Assembly (NCBI GenBank): GCA_963740555.1
Contig: CAVUES010000007.1
Span: 124,001 to 188,000 of the forward strand
Length of the DNA: 64,000 nucleotides
Reading direction: 5' to 3'
Source: Mayfieldus sp963740555
Lineage (GTDB): Bacteria; Actinomycetota; Thermoleophilia; Solirubrobacterales; 70-9
Below the pieces are notes generated by a model. It was not told where the DNA came from and searched no databases. It was given only the letters and a program-made list of their open reading frames with translations. The translations under genes were made by a program, and so were the position numbers. Below, in pieces: positions 1 through 8,264 of this stretch; positions within the stretch are counted from its first letter, which is position 1; every line of letters starts with the position of its first letter.

Positions 1-1
1 C

Positions 2-682
2 GTGGGGCTTGACGAGACCTCCAACCGGCGGGCGATAGAGGCTGCCGAGGCGCACGAGGAGGTGTTCGCGAGCGTCGGGCGCCATCCGAACTCCGCCACC
101 GGGTTCGATGACGACGCAGCGGCCGACATCGAGGCCCTCGCCGCCCACCCGCGCGTGCGGGCGATCGGCGAGACGGGGCTCGACTATTACCGAGATAGCG
201 CCCCGCGCGACGAGCAGCGGCGTGCCTTCGAGGCGCAGATCGAGATCGCCGGCCGGCTCGAGCTGCCTTTGGTCGTCCACCTGCGCGATCTCGAGGACCG
301 CGATCGAGACGACGGTGCCGTCACCGACGCCTTCTCCATGCTCGAAGGGCTGGCTGACGGGCTGGCGATCGTCCTGCATTGCTTCTCGGCGCCGTCGAGG
401 GCCGCCGAAGCGGCCGAGCGAGGCTGGTACTGCTCGTTCGCCGGCAACGTCACCTATCCGAAGTCCGGGGCCCTGCGCGAGGCGGCGGCCGAGGTGCCCG
501 ACGAGCTGCTGCTGGTCGAGACAGACGCCCCGTTCCTCGCCCCGCAGCCGCTGCGCGGCAAGCCCAACTCGCCGGCCAACGTGGTTGCCACCGCGCGGGT
601 GGTCGCAGAGGCCAGGGAGGCGAGCTACGAGCAGCTCGATCGCGCGGTCGAGGCCAATGCCGCGCGGGCCTTCGGATGGTGA
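2..682 (+). CDS. TatD family metal-dependent hydrolase (5' truncated)
   Basis: C-terminal 226 residues of a TatD-type TIM-barrel deoxyribonuclease. The visible motifs are GETGLDYYRD, PLVVHLRD, IVLHCFSA and the late VETDAPFLAPQPLRGKPN block with its catalytic Asp. The N-terminal DxHCH metal site expected before this point lies outside the window, so the gene is cut by the window edge rather than broken. Family members process 3' ends of DNA and can act in quality control. Its stop overlaps the rsmA start by 7 nt, the tatD-rsmA-ispE order common in Actinobacteria. Confidence 0.9.
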   Translation: MGLDETSNRRAIEAAEAHEEVFASVGRHPNSATGFDDDAAADIEALAAHPRVRAIGETGLDYYRDSAPRDEQRRAFEAQIEIAGRLELPLVVHLRDLEDRDRDDGAVTDAFSMLEGLADGLAIVLHCFSAPSRAAEAAERGWYCSFAGNVTYPKSGALREAAAEVPDELLLVETDAPFLAPQPLRGKPNSPANVVATARVVAEAREASYEQLDRAVEANAARAFGW

Positions 683-1476
683 CCCCGGCCCGCTCGCGCC
701 GCCAGCGGCGGCTCGGTCAGAACTTCCTCGCCGACCCCAACCTGCTGGAGGCGATCGTGCGCGAATCGGAGCTCGAGCCGGGCGACGTGGCGCTGGAGTT
801 CGGGGCCGGTGGCGGGGCGCTCAGCGAGCGCCTCGCCGAGCGCGCCGCCCACCTGCACTCGGTCGAGGTCGATCGCCGGCTGGAGGAGGAGCTTGCGCCG
901 CTGGGCGCCCGGCCCAACGTCACCCTGCATTGGGGCGACGCGATGAAGCTCGACCTGGCCGCGTTCGAGCCGGCGCCCGGAATCGTCGTCTCCAACCTTC
1001 CCTACTCGGTCGCGACGCCGCTGATCCTGCGCACGATCGAGGAGCTTCCGGGGGTCGACAGATGGACGGTGATGGTGCAGCTCGAGGTCGCCGAACGGCT
1101 GCGGGCGGCGCCCGGCGGCCGGGTCTACGGCGCGCCATCTGTCCTCGTTCAGCTCGCCGCCGAGGTCGAGCTGATGCGCCGGGTCCCGCCGGAGGTATTC
1201 GTGCCGCGGCCGCGGGTCGAATCGGCGGTCCTGCGCTTGCGGCGCACGGGCGCGGCGGCCCCGCGGGACCTGCGCCAGCTCGTCCGCGACGCGTTCGCCC
1301 ACCGGCGTAAGTCGCTGGCCCGCTCGCTGGAGCTGGCCCGGACCGGGCGTCTCGACGCGGTTCGCCAGGCGCTTCGCGAGCTGGACCTGCCCGAGGACGC
1401 CCGCGCAGAAACCCTCTCTCCTGAAGAGTTCGCCGCCCTCGCCTCGAAGCTCCCCCGGATGACGAATGACAAATGA
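676..1476 (+). CDS. rsmA: 16S rRNA (adenine1518-N6/adenine1519-N6)-dimethyltransferase
   Basis: KsgA/RsmA dimethylates two adjacent adenines in the 3' hairpin of 16S rRNA. The 266-residue product has the N-terminal GQNFL box, the SAM-binding EFGAGGGALSERL loop, the catalytic SNLPYSVATPLI (NLPY) motif and the VFVPRPRVES segment, all in family order. ATG 676 overlaps the tatD stop; GTG 679 is the alternative. The last five residues (MTNDK) and the stop codon are encoded by a heptanucleotide tandem repeat, so the C-terminus looks like a recent addition. Confidence 0.95.
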   Translation: MVTPARSRRQRRLGQNFLADPNLLEAIVRESELEPGDVALEFGAGGGALSERLAERAAHLHSVEVDRRLEEELAPLGARPNVTLHWGDAMKLDLAAFEPAPGIVVSNLPYSVATPLILRTIEELPGVDRWTVMVQLEVAERLRAAPGGRVYGAPSVLVQLAAEVELMRRVPPEVFVPRPRVESAVLRLRRTGAAAPRDLRQLVRDAFAHRRKSLARSLELARTGRLDAVRQALRELDLPEDARAETLSPEEFAALASKLPRMTNDK

Positions 1477-1493
1477 CGACCGACGAATGACGG
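1459..1493 (+). repeat. Heptanucleotide tandem repeat (5 units)
   Basis: Five 7-nt units close to ATGACGA (ATGACGA, ATGACAA, ATGACGA, CCGACGA, ATGACGG) span the rsmA stop and the rsmA-ispE spacer. Related period-7 repeats occur at 6724, 34172 and 37687. Confidence 0.85.
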
Positions 1494-1500
1494 GCGATCC

Positions 1501-2325
1501 GTGATCCTCGAAGCGCCCGCCAAGCTGAACCTCTGCCTCTATGTCGGCCCGCACCGCGACGGCGGCCTGCACGAGATTCGTTCGCTGTTCGAGCCGATCT
1601 CGCTCGCCGACCAGATCGAGGTCACCGAGGCGGCGGAAGATCGGGTCGTGTGTCCCGAGGTGGGGGGGGAGAACCTTGCCGCCACGGCGCTGGCGGCGCT
1701 TCGCGAGCACGGTTGGGACGGTCCCCCGGTTCGGGTGGAGATCTCGAAGCGAATCCCGGTGGCCGGCGGGCTGGGCGGAGGGAGCGCCGACGCCGCCGCC
1801 GTCCTGCGGCTCGCCGCCGGTGAGGTCGAGGGCATCGAGGAGGTGGCCGCCGAGCTGGGCGCAGACGTCCCGTCCCAGCTGCGGCCGGCCTTCTCGCTGA
1901 TCGGCGGTGCGGGGGAGCGGGTCGAGCCCCTTCCCGCCCCGGGCGAGCACGCGATCGTGCTGCTGCCGCAGCCGCAGGGCCTGTCGACAGCCGACGTGTA
2001 CGCGGAGGCCGATCACCTGGGTCTGGGCCGCGACGCCGGCGATCTGGAGGCACTCGCGGGCCGCGTCCGCGAGGCCACGCGGACGGGCGCGAGCCCGCTC
2101 GAGTACGAACAGCTGCTGATCAACGACCTCGAACCGGCGGCGCTGGCGCTGCGCCCGCAGATCGCGGCGGCGCTCGATGCTCTCAACGCCGCCGGCGCCG
2201 TTCGGGCGCTGATCAGCGGCTCCGGCCCGACCGCCTTCGGACTCTTCGCCGACCTGGACACGGCGCAAGCGGCCGCCGCGAGGCTGGGCCCGGAAGCGAT
2301 CGTCTGCACGCCCGGGTCGCCATGA
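1501..2325 (+). CDS. ispE: 4-diphosphocytidyl-2-C-methyl-D-erythritol kinase
   Basis: GHMP-family kinase of the MEP isoprenoid pathway, phosphorylating CDP-methylerythritol. The 274-residue protein opens with the characteristic APAKLNLCLYVG, has the ATP-binding PVAGGLGGGSADAAA loop near residue 90, and ends with the ISGSGPTAFGLF glycine motif. GTG 1501 follows the heptamer repeat directly, with no convincing Shine-Dalgarno. Its stop overlaps the next start as ATGA, indicating translational coupling. Confidence 0.95.
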   Translation: MILEAPAKLNLCLYVGPHRDGGLHEIRSLFEPISLADQIEVTEAAEDRVVCPEVGGENLAATALAALREHGWDGPPVRVEISKRIPVAGGLGGGSADAAAVLRLAAGEVEGIEEVAAELGADVPSQLRPAFSLIGGAGERVEPLPAPGEHAIVLLPQPQGLSTADVYAEADHLGLGRDAGDLEALAGRVREATRTGASPLEYEQLLINDLEPAALALRPQIAAALDALNAAGAVRALISGSGPTAFGLFADLDTAQAAAARLGPEAIVCTPGSP

Positions 2326-3824
2326 GGGTGCCGGAGACAAGACGCGGGCGCCGGCTGCTGCTCGCGCTCGTTGTTCTGGGGGTGATCGGCTTCTGGGTGG
2401 TCGTCAACCGGGTGATCCCCCACAACGACCTCCAGAAGCTGCTCAAGGACGTCTCCAGCGCCCTCGGCGCATGGACCTATCTGCTGGTCGGGGTATTCGC
2501 CTTCCTGGAGACGGGGGCTTTCGTCGGGCTGGTCGTACCGGGCGAGACGGTGATGCTGCTCGGCGGCGCGGTCGCCGGCCAGGGCGAGATCAGCATCTAT
2601 CTGCTGCTGGCGATCGCCTGGTTTTCCTGCTGGGCAGGCGACACGACGAGCTTCTTCATCGGCCGGCGCCTCGGCCGCGGCTTCGTCCTGCGCCGGGGGC
2701 CATCGGTGGGAATCAGCAACGAGCGCTTCGCCCAGGTCGAGGACTACTTCGGCCGCCACGGCGGCAAGACGATCCTGGTCGGCCGCTTCATCAGCCTCGT
2801 GCGGGCGTTGGCCCCCTTCGTCGCCGGCAGCTCCGGGATGCGCTACCGGGCCTTCGTCCCCTACAGCATCCTCGGCTGCGGGCTCTGGTCCGCTGCGCAC
2901 ATCCTGATCGGCTACTTCTTCTCGCGCAGCATCGACACCGCCGCCAGATACGCGGGCCGCGGCGCTTTCGTGTTCGCCACGCTGATCGTGGTCGTCGTCG
3001 GGACGGTGGTCGCTGCGCGCTTCCTGCGCGAGCCGCGCAACCGCGAGCTCAGCGTGGATTGGATGAAGTCGCACTGGGCGACTCGCTGGCTGGTCGGCGT
3101 CGGGCGCCGCCTGCGCCCGCCGGCGAGCTTTCTCTGGGATCGGTTGACGCCCGGTGGCACCTTCGGCCTCGAGTCCACGACCTTGCTCGCGGTGCTCGCG
3201 GTGTCCCTCTTCGCGCTCGTCTCCTACACGGTGGTGATCAACGGCGATCCCGGCCCGACCCCGGGGGACGTGACGGCGCTGAACGTCGCCGAGAGCCTTC
3301 AGGTCGGTTGGCTGACCAGCGTCGCCAAGGTCGTCACCGGGCTGGGCTCGGCGGCGGTGGTATTGCCGCTGGCGACGATTTCGGCGGTCGCGCTCGCCGC
3401 CGGGCGCCGCTGGCCGGAGTTCTGGGTCCTGGTGCTTGGGACGCTGATCGTCTTCGTGGGCGTAGGTGACCTCAAGGACGCCGTCGACCGGCCGCGGCCC
3501 GGCGGCGGGCTTGTCGGGGCTTCGAGCCCCTCGTTTCCGAGCGGTCACGCGGCCCATTCCGTGATCTACCTATGGGGGGCGGTGACGGTGGCGGTGCGGC
3601 TGCGTCCGGGGATGGCGCGCGCGACGGCCCTTGTCGGGGGCGGGATCGCGCTCACGGCGCTGGTCGGACTGTCCCGTGTCTATCTGCACGTCCACTACCT
3701 CAGCGACGTGAGCGCCGGTTGGGCGCTGGGGGTCTCCGCGTACACGCTGTGCGCGCTTGTCGCCCTTGTCGCCGTGCAGTTACGGCAAAATGGTCGAGGT
3801 GCTGCTTTCGAGGATCGGACCTGA
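2322..3824 (+). CDS. DedA (SNARE-associated) / PAP2 phosphatase fusion membrane protein
   Basis: Two-domain membrane protein of 500 residues. Residues about 10-235 form a DedA/VTT domain (GLVVPGETVMLLGG, then GRHGGKTILVGRFISLVRALAPFVAG), a family linked to lipid scrambling and envelope homeostasis. Residues about 290-490 form a PAP2-type phosphatase with all three signature blocks: KDAVDRPRP, SFPSGHA and SRVYLHVHYLSD. The likely substrate is a phosphatidate or undecaprenyl-diphosphate lipid at the outer membrane face. Fusions of this type are known. The start overlaps the ispE stop. Confidence 0.9.
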   Translation: MRVPETRRGRRLLLALVVLGVIGFWVVVNRVIPHNDLQKLLKDVSSALGAWTYLLVGVFAFLETGAFVGLVVPGETVMLLGGAVAGQGEISIYLLLAIAWFSCWAGDTTSFFIGRRLGRGFVLRRGPSVGISNERFAQVEDYFGRHGGKTILVGRFISLVRALAPFVAGSSGMRYRAFVPYSILGCGLWSAAHILIGYFFSRSIDTAARYAGRGAFVFATLIVVVVGTVVAARFLREPRNRELSVDWMKSHWATRWLVGVGRRLRPPASFLWDRLTPGGTFGLESTTLLAVLAVSLFALVSYTVVINGDPGPTPGDVTALNVAESLQVGWLTSVAKVVTGLGSAAVVLPLATISAVALAAGRRWPEFWVLVLGTLIVFVGVGDLKDAVDRPRPGGGLVGASSPSFPSGHAAHSVIYLWGAVTVAVRLRPGMARATALVGGGIALTALVGLSRVYLHVHYLSDVSAGWALGVSAYTLCALVALVAVQLRQNGRGAAFEDRT

Positions 3825-4077
3825 GGAGCTCTTCCAGCTCTGGAAGTTTCTGGTCAATAACTACCCGCTGGGCTTCGTCGCCGCGGGGGCGGTCAGCCTG
3901 GTCGCTTTCGTCAGCCTGATCCTGGTCCCGGCGGTCGAGTCCTACGGCCGTGCCTGGGAGAAGGTCGCGGCTGGCTTCATGTCGCTGTTCGTGCTCACGA
4001 CAATGGTTGCGGTCGGGAGCGTGATCGGCCTGATGGTCTTCTACTACTCGAACGACCTCGTCAACGCGGTGCCCTAG
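3790..4077 (+). CDS. Small two-span membrane protein, unknown function
   Basis: A 95-residue protein with two strong hydrophobic stretches (LGFVAAGAVSLVAFVSLIL and SLFVLTTMVAVGSVIGLMVF) joined by a short charged loop. No family recognised. ATG 3790 lies inside the 3' end of the PAP2 fusion gene (35-nt overlap), so it is probably co-expressed. A TTG at 3757 is a longer alternative. Confidence 0.65.
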   Translation: MVEVLLSRIGPEELFQLWKFLVNNYPLGFVAAGAVSLVAFVSLILVPAVESYGRAWEKVAAGFMSLFVLTTMVAVGSVIGLMVFYYSNDLVNAVP

Positions 4078-4107
4078 CGTCGCCGACGCCTGGCTTGCGC
4101 GGGCAGC

Positions 4108-4113
4108 CATAAT
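4108..4113 (+). promoter_or_regulatory. -10-like hexamer CATAAT, 6 nt before GTG 4120
   Basis: CATAAT ends exactly 6 nt before the GTG of the PucR-like gene, placing the expected transcription start at or next to the start codon. This implies a leaderless mRNA. Confidence 0.55.
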
Positions 4114-4119
4114 TCCCGG

Positions 4120-5358
4120 GTGCCCGCGGCCCGAGACACGCAGAAAGAGCCTGCAAAGAACCCAGACGGGGGATCGCTGGATGCGCTCGCTGAGGCGGTC
4201 GAATCGGGCGCCGGCCTACCGGCAGTGGCGCGGGCGGCCTCCAAGATCCTCGACGCCTCGGTGGCCCTGATCGACCGCTCCAGCGCCGTGCTGGCGGTCG
4301 CGGGCGCCGCCCGCGACCAGGAGGAGAAGCTGCTCGCCGGCGGGGAGGGAGTTGTCTCGGTCGAGCTGCGGGTCGCCGACGCGTCGGTTGGCGAGTTGCG
4401 CTATCGCGCGGCCGCGACCCCCGACGCGGCGATCGCCCGCATGGTCTCGACCCTGCTCGCATTGGAGCTGGAGCGGGCGCGCTCACCCGAGTGGGCGAGC
4501 GAGGAGGCGGCGGCGGGGTTCGTGCGCGCCGTGCTCGATCGCGAGGTGACCGATCGCGGGGACATCCTCGCTCGCGCCGCCGAGCTCGGTGCGGAGCTCG
4601 AGGCCGGAGCGGGAGTGCTGATCCTGCGGGCGGCGCCGCGAGCCGCCCAGGCGGAGGAGTGGCGCGCGAGGGTGCTGACGTTGGCGCTTCGGGCACTGCG
4701 TTCGGCGGCCCACGGGTGCCTGGCCTCCCTCGAGGGCGGCGACTCGGCCGAGGTTGCCGTGATCGTGCCAGCGGAGGACGACGGGAGGCTGGAGCGCGCC
4801 GCGGCGATTCTCGAGCAGGAGCTGGCCGAAAGCCTGTTCTCCGGATTTCACCTCACGATTGGCTCCAGCCGCCGTGTGGCGGATCCGGTCGACCTCTATC
4901 GGGCGGGGAAGGAGGCGCGGCTCGCCGTGAACGTCGGCGAGGCCGAGGGATGTGCGGTCCTCTCCTTCGAGAACACCGGCGCCTACCGGCTGCTGCTGCC
5001 GGCGATGAGCGAGGACTCGGGCGAGCTGGAGCGCTTCTACGCCGAGACGATCGAGCCTCTGTCGGCTTACGACGAGCAGTACGAGACCGAGCTGGTGACG
5101 ACGATCGAGACCTACCTGGAGAACGACGGCAACGTCGCCGCGACGGCGAAGCAGCTGTTCACCCATCGGCACACGATCCGCTACCGGCTCGAGCGTGCCA
5201 AGGAGCTGTGCGGGCACGACGTCTCCTCGACCGAGGGCCGCGAGAGGCTCGGACTCGGATTGAAGGCGATGCGCGTGCTCGGCATCGCCTCACCTCGCGG
5301 ACCGGCCCTGGAGCCGGGCGCCGAGGCGGGTCAGGTTCCGCGCGGCAGTGATGAGTAG
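4120..5358 (+). CDS. PucR/CdaR family transcriptional regulator
   Basis: A 412-residue regulator. The C-terminal PucR-type helix-turn-helix is clear: TIETYLENDGNVAATAKQLF followed by THRHTIRYRLERAKEL around residues 325-370. The middle resembles the GGDEF-like domain of CdaR regulators (LYRAGKEARLAVNVGEAEG). The N-terminus looks like a degenerate GAF-type sensor (SVALIDRSSAVLAVAG). Ligand and targets are unknown; relatives respond to purine catabolites, sugar acids or amino acids. It is followed convergently by an SRPBCC gene with a double-hairpin element between them. Confidence 0.85.
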   Translation: MPAARDTQKEPAKNPDGGSLDALAEAVESGAGLPAVARAASKILDASVALIDRSSAVLAVAGAARDQEEKLLAGGEGVVSVELRVADASVGELRYRAAATPDAAIARMVSTLLALELERARSPEWASEEAAAGFVRAVLDREVTDRGDILARAAELGAELEAGAGVLILRAAPRAAQAEEWRARVLTLALRALRSAAHGCLASLEGGDSAEVAVIVPAEDDGRLERAAAILEQELAESLFSGFHLTIGSSRRVADPVDLYRAGKEARLAVNVGEAEGCAVLSFENTGAYRLLLPAMSEDSGELERFYAETIEPLSAYDEQYETELVTTIETYLENDGNVAATAKQLFTHRHTIRYRLERAKELCGHDVSSTEGRERLGLGLKAMRVLGIASPRGPALEPGAEAGQVPRGSDE

Positions 5359-5420
5359 CCGCGACACAAGGTGTCGCGGCAGGGGCATGTCAGGCGGCCG
5401 AAGGCCGCCGCAGTTTATTC
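5359..5420. repeat. Double-hairpin dispersed element, copy 1
   Basis: Hairpin A (5359-5379) is CCGCGACAC-AAG-GTGTCGCGG. Hairpin B (5393-5409) is GGCGGCC-GA-AGGCCGCC-like. They are joined by GGGGCATGTCA and followed by CGCAGTTTATTC. It fills the gap between two convergent genes; hairpin B is nearest the stop of the minus-strand gene. Confidence 0.85.
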
Positions 5421-5883
5421 AGGAGCCCTTGCCACGGGCGTAGGGCTCGAGGCCCTCGATCGCCCGTTTGATCGACCAGTCGTGGTTCCAGCGGAACACC
5501 GGTCGCAGCACCGGGGTCAGGTAGCGAAGCAGAGGGCGGTCTGCGATCACCCGCCAGTCGAAGCGGATGTGGACTCGCCCATCGTCGGCTTTGGTCAGCG
5601 TCCAGACGCCACGGCCGGTAAGGTCGCCGACAACCGAGACCTCGAACCCGCGCGGCGGGTCGTAGCGGACGATCTCCGAGGTCGTGTTCAGCGTGTAGGG
5701 AAGCCGCCCCTTGAAGTGCTGCTTCGAGGTCCGGCCGACCTCGGGCGGCCCGTCGGTCTCGACGTCGATGTAGACCGGCGTCCACCAGCGCGGATAGGTG
5801 CTGGCGTCGGCGAGGGCCGCGAACACCGCCTCCTGGGGGGCGTCCACGTCCCACTCGTCGATGAACACGTATTCCGAAGCCAT
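5419..5883 (-). CDS. SRPBCC (polyketide cyclase/START-like) protein
   Basis: A 154-residue protein of the SRPBCC ligand-binding fold: an opening strand (FIDEWDVDAPQEAVFAALADASTYPRWW), then VVGDLTGRGVWTLTK and RFDWRV strands and a long C-terminal helix. Such proteins bind small hydrophobic ligands; the ligand here cannot be told. The start was chosen at ATG 5883 (MASEYVF), not the longer reading back to 5994, because the latter overlaps the arsR-type gene. It is the third gene of the SRPBCC-ArsR-SRPBCC set. Confidence 0.85.
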   Translation of the reverse strand: MASEYVFIDEWDVDAPQEAVFAALADASTYPRWWTPVYIDVETDGPPEVGRTSKQHFKGRLPYTLNTTSEIVRYDPPRGFEVSVVGDLTGRGVWTLTKADDGRVHIRFDWRVIADRPLLRYLTPVLRPVFRWNHDWSIKRAIEGLEPYARGKGS

Positions 5884-5924
5884 CAGGCGTCTGTCTGTCT
5901 CTGCGCGGGCGGGGATCGATCGGA

Positions 5925-6260
5925 TCAATGCCCGAGCATACGGCGCAGGCGAGCAAGCCGATCGTCCCACTCGCCGCCCACATCGGCGATCCACGCTGCC
6001 GCATCCTCGAGCGGCGCTGGCTCCAGCTCGTAGAGGATCTCGCGGCCAGACCGCCGGCTGTGCACCAACCCGGCTTCGCCGAGCGCGGCCAGGTGCTTGC
6101 TGACCGCCTGGCGGCTGATCGGTAGCTCGGCTGCGAGCGCGGTTGCGCTCGCGCCGCCCCCCGAGGCGAGCTTCTGGACCAGATGCCGCCGCGTCGGGTC
6201 CGCGAGCGCGGCGAAGACCTCGCCCCCCTGCCCCGGTTCGTGGGGGAGCGCCGCTGACAT
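5925..6260 (-). CDS. ArsR family winged-helix transcriptional regulator
   Basis: A 111-residue ArsR/SmtB-type repressor. The wHTH is plain: VFAALADPTRRHLVQKLA, then SATALAAELPISRQAVSKHLAAL with the recognition helix, then a wing (RSGREILYELE). No metal-binding cysteine motif is present, so it belongs to the non-metal subgroup that pairs with SRPBCC proteins. It lies 7 nt after the upstream SRPBCC gene. The likely binding sites are the two palindromes at 6663 and 6700. Confidence 0.9.
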   Translation of the reverse strand: MSAALPHEPGQGGEVFAALADPTRRHLVQKLASGGGASATALAAELPISRQAVSKHLAALGEAGLVHSRRSGREILYELEPAPLEDAAAWIADVGGEWDDRLARLRRMLGH

Positions 6261-6267
6261 CACCGGC

Positions 6268-6663
6268 TCAGGCGTAGGCGAGGTCGGCGAGCGCGACGCG
6301 CAGCGAATCGAGGCGCCGTCGCCAGCCCTCGGAAGCCTCGGCGCTGGCCCTTGGCTCGAGCCCGGTCTCACTCACCGTCAGTCTGGTCCCGCCATCGACC
6401 TCCTCGACGCGGAACTCGACCCGGCTCTCAGCCAGGCCGTCGCGCCGCCAGCGAAACGCCAGCCGCTCGCCCTCCTCGACCAGCTCGACGGCGCCCGGCC
6501 GCTCTTCGCCGTCCTCGGTACGGCAGAGAACCGCTCCGCGGGGACGGAGGTCGAGCTCGACCTCCGGCGCGAGCCAGTCGCGCAGCATCGCTTCGTCGGA
6601 GACCGCCTTCCAAACCTCTTCGGCCGGAAGGTCGATCAGCAGGGTGCGCTCGATCGAAGCCAT
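6268..6663 (-). CDS. SRPBCC/AHSA1-like protein, first gene of the ArsR operon
   Basis: About 131 residues of the AHSA1 (activator of Hsp90 ATPase homolog 1-like) SRPBCC fold: IERTLLIDLPAEEVWKAVSDEAMLRDWLAPEVELDLRP-type opening, then LRVALADLA at the end. It is paired with the ArsR gene, a very common arrangement in Actinobacteria. ATG 6663 was chosen; its T and G lie in the first operator, and a GTG at 6681 is possible. The transcript may be nearly leaderless. Confidence 0.85.
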   Translation of the reverse strand: MASIERTLLIDLPAEEVWKAVSDEAMLRDWLAPEVELDLRPRGAVLCRTEDGEERPGAVELVEEGERLAFRWRRDGLAESRVEFRVEEVDGGTRLTVSETGLEPRASAEASEGWRRRLDSLRVALADLAYA

Positions 6664-6680
6664 GCAACCTAATGGTTGCA
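6663..6680. promoter_or_regulatory. Palindromic operator 1 (ArsR-type)
   Basis: TGCAACC-TAAT-GGTTGCA is a perfect 7-bp inverted repeat spanning the start codon of the first SRPBCC gene. A near-copy lies 19 bp away at 6700. Confidence 0.8.
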
Positions 6681-6699
6681 CATCTTGCTACGGTTGACC

Positions 6700-6717
6700 T
6701 GCAACGAATAGGTTGCA
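6700..6717. promoter_or_regulatory. Palindromic operator 2 (ArsR-type)
   Basis: TGCAAC-GAATAG-GTTGCA is a 6-bp inverted repeat in the divergent region between the ArsR operon and clpP. Two matching 18-bp sites suggest cooperative binding and autorepression. Confidence 0.8.
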
Positions 6718-6723
6718 CATCGA

Positions 6724-6751
6724 AGGACGAATGACGAATGACGAACAGCGA
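6724..6751 (+). repeat. Heptanucleotide tandem repeat (4 units)
   Basis: AGGACGA, ATGACGA, ATGACGA, ACAGCGA lie between the second operator and clpP, matching the repeat at 1459. Confidence 0.8.
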
Positions 6752-6762
6752 GGTGTGAACCC

Positions 6763-7380
6763 ATGTCCCTGATCCCAATCGTGGTCGAGCAGACGCCCCG
6801 CGGCGAGCGCTCCTTCGACATCTACAGCCGGCTGCTCGGCGACCGCATCGTCTTCATCGGCCAGCCGATCACCGAGGACCTGGCGAACCTGGTGGTGGCG
6901 CAGCTTCTGCACCTCGACTCCGAGGACCCCGAGAAGGACATCAGCATCTACGTCAACTCCCCCGGGGGCTCCGCCTACGCCGGGCTCGCGATCTACGACA
7001 CGATGCAATTCATTAAGGCCGACGTGCAGACGATCTGCTTCGGGATCGCGATGTCGGCGGGCTCGTTGATTCTGACCGGGGGAGCCAAGGGAAAGCGAAT
7101 GGCGCTGCCCAACTGCCGCATCCTCATCCACCAGCCGACCGGCGGCTTCGAGGGTCAGTCCGCCGACATCGAGATCCACGCCCGCGAGATCCTCCAGCTG
7201 CGCGCGCGGATCGAGGCGATCTACGTCCAGCACAGCGGCCAGCAGGCCAAGCGCGTCCACGAGGACATGGAGCGGGACCATTTCTTCGACCCTGAGGAGG
7301 CGGTCGAGTACGGGCTGATCGACCGGGTGATCGAGTCGCACGAGCTGCAGCGCACGCCGGTCGGCTTCCGCGAAGGCTGA
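6763..7380 (+). CDS. clpP: ATP-dependent Clp protease proteolytic subunit
   Basis: ClpP serine peptidase of 205 residues that forms the tetradecameric chamber fed by Clp ATPases. The catalytic triad is visible: Ser98 in GIAMSAGS, His123 in RILIHQP and Asp172 in ERDHFFDPEEAVEYGLID. The substrate groove motif YVNSPGGSAYAGLAIYD is intact. No second clpP or ATPase gene is adjacent. It faces the ArsR operon and is convergent with tRNA-Gln. Confidence 0.96.
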   Translation: MSLIPIVVEQTPRGERSFDIYSRLLGDRIVFIGQPITEDLANLVVAQLLHLDSEDPEKDISIYVNSPGGSAYAGLAIYDTMQFIKADVQTICFGIAMSAGSLILTGGAKGKRMALPNCRILIHQPTGGFEGQSADIEIHAREILQLRARIEAIYVQHSGQQAKRVHEDMERDHFFDPEEAVEYGLIDRVIESHELQRTPVGFREG

Positions 7381-7383
7381 GGT

Positions 7384-7454
7384 TCCGGGGGGAGGATTTG
7401 AACCCCCGCTTCCTGGACCAAAACCAGGCGTGCTGCCGACTACACCACCCCGGA
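7384..7454 (-). tRNA. tRNA-Gln (anticodon UUG)
   Basis: The reverse strand folds as a cloverleaf. The acceptor stem pairs TCCGGGG with CCCCGGA. The anticodon stem CCTGG/CCAGG encloses the loop TTTTGGT, giving anticodon TTG. The T arm reads GGGGG-TTCAAAT-CCTCC. No CCA is encoded. Confidence 0.93.
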
Positions 7455-7487
7455 CCAGCCCCGACCTTAGCGCCGCCGGAAGAAGGT

Positions 7488-8249
7488 GTGGGATCGTCCG
7501 TCGACGTGGGCTTGCCAGACGCGACAGCGATCCGACCCAGCGTGGTTTACGGCGAGACCCTTGCGACATACGTCCGCCGCGCTCCCCAGCTTCTGCTGGT
7601 CGGAGCGATCGTCTTCGTGCCGTTGGGGCTCATGGAAGCGGTTGTGGGGCGCGCCGGGTCGATCGGATCGGCGGCCGACAACGGCATCACGATCGTGGCG
7701 GTGCTCGCGCTCCTCTTGGTGCAGGTCGTCGTTGGCCTGGTCGGCGAGGTGTTCTACAGCGGCGCAGTCGCCAACCTGATCGCCTTCCAGCGGCGCGGTG
7801 ACCTGGTGTCCCTGCGGACGCTGGCCGCGAGGCTCGCGTACGGGCGCTTGATCGCGGTCGCGGTCCTCAACGACATCGCGGTGGCGGTCGGCCTGCTCGC
7901 ATTCGTGGTTCCAGGAGTGGTCCTTTTCACATGGCTGGCCCTCGCGGCACCACTGGTCGAGCTACAGGGATGCGGTGTTCGGGAGGCGTTTTCACGCAGC
8001 CGGCGGCTGGTGCGTGGCCAGTTCTGGCGCGTGCTTGCGGTGCTGGGGCCGATCACGCTTGCGAGCCAGAGCCTCGACGATGCGGTCCGCGTCGCCGCCC
8101 ACCGCATCGTCGGTCACGGCCTGGTCGCCGATTGGCTCGCGGACGCGGCCACCAGCGTTTTCATCTACCCGCTTTATGCCGTCGCCGCGGTCCTGATCAC
8201 TCTTCAATTGATCGGCCAGGCGCCGTCCACGGCAGCGGCGCGGGGCTAG
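7488..8249 (+). CDS. Multi-pass membrane protein, unknown function
   Basis: About 253 residues with five to six hydrophobic segments, including LLLVGAIVFVPLGLMEAVVG, TIVAVLALLLVQVVVGLVG, LLAFVVPGVVLFTWLALAAP and VFIYPLYAVAAVLITLQLI. The arrangement resembles the YciC/glycerophosphodiester-phosphodiesterase membrane-domain group (APLVELQGCGVREAFSRSRRLVRGQFWRV). Function unknown. The start is uncertain (GTG 7488, GTG 7506 or TTG 7512); an ATG further upstream would run into the tRNA. Confidence 0.75.
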   Translation: MGSSVDVGLPDATAIRPSVVYGETLATYVRRAPQLLLVGAIVFVPLGLMEAVVGRAGSIGSAADNGITIVAVLALLLVQVVVGLVGEVFYSGAVANLIAFQRRGDLVSLRTLAARLAYGRLIAVAVLNDIAVAVGLLAFVVPGVVLFTWLALAAPLVELQGCGVREAFSRSRRLVRGQFWRVLAVLGPITLASQSLDDAVRVAAHRIVGHGLVADWLADAATSVFIYPLYAVAAVLITLQLIGQAPSTAAARG

Positions 8250-8264
8250 ACTCGCGGCGCGCCT

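Noticed and set aside
625..2340. 571-codon minus-strand open frame over rsmA and ispE
   Set aside because: Antisense shadow in GC-rich DNA; composition is Arg/Gly/Asp-rich without motifs, and both plus-strand genes are convincing.
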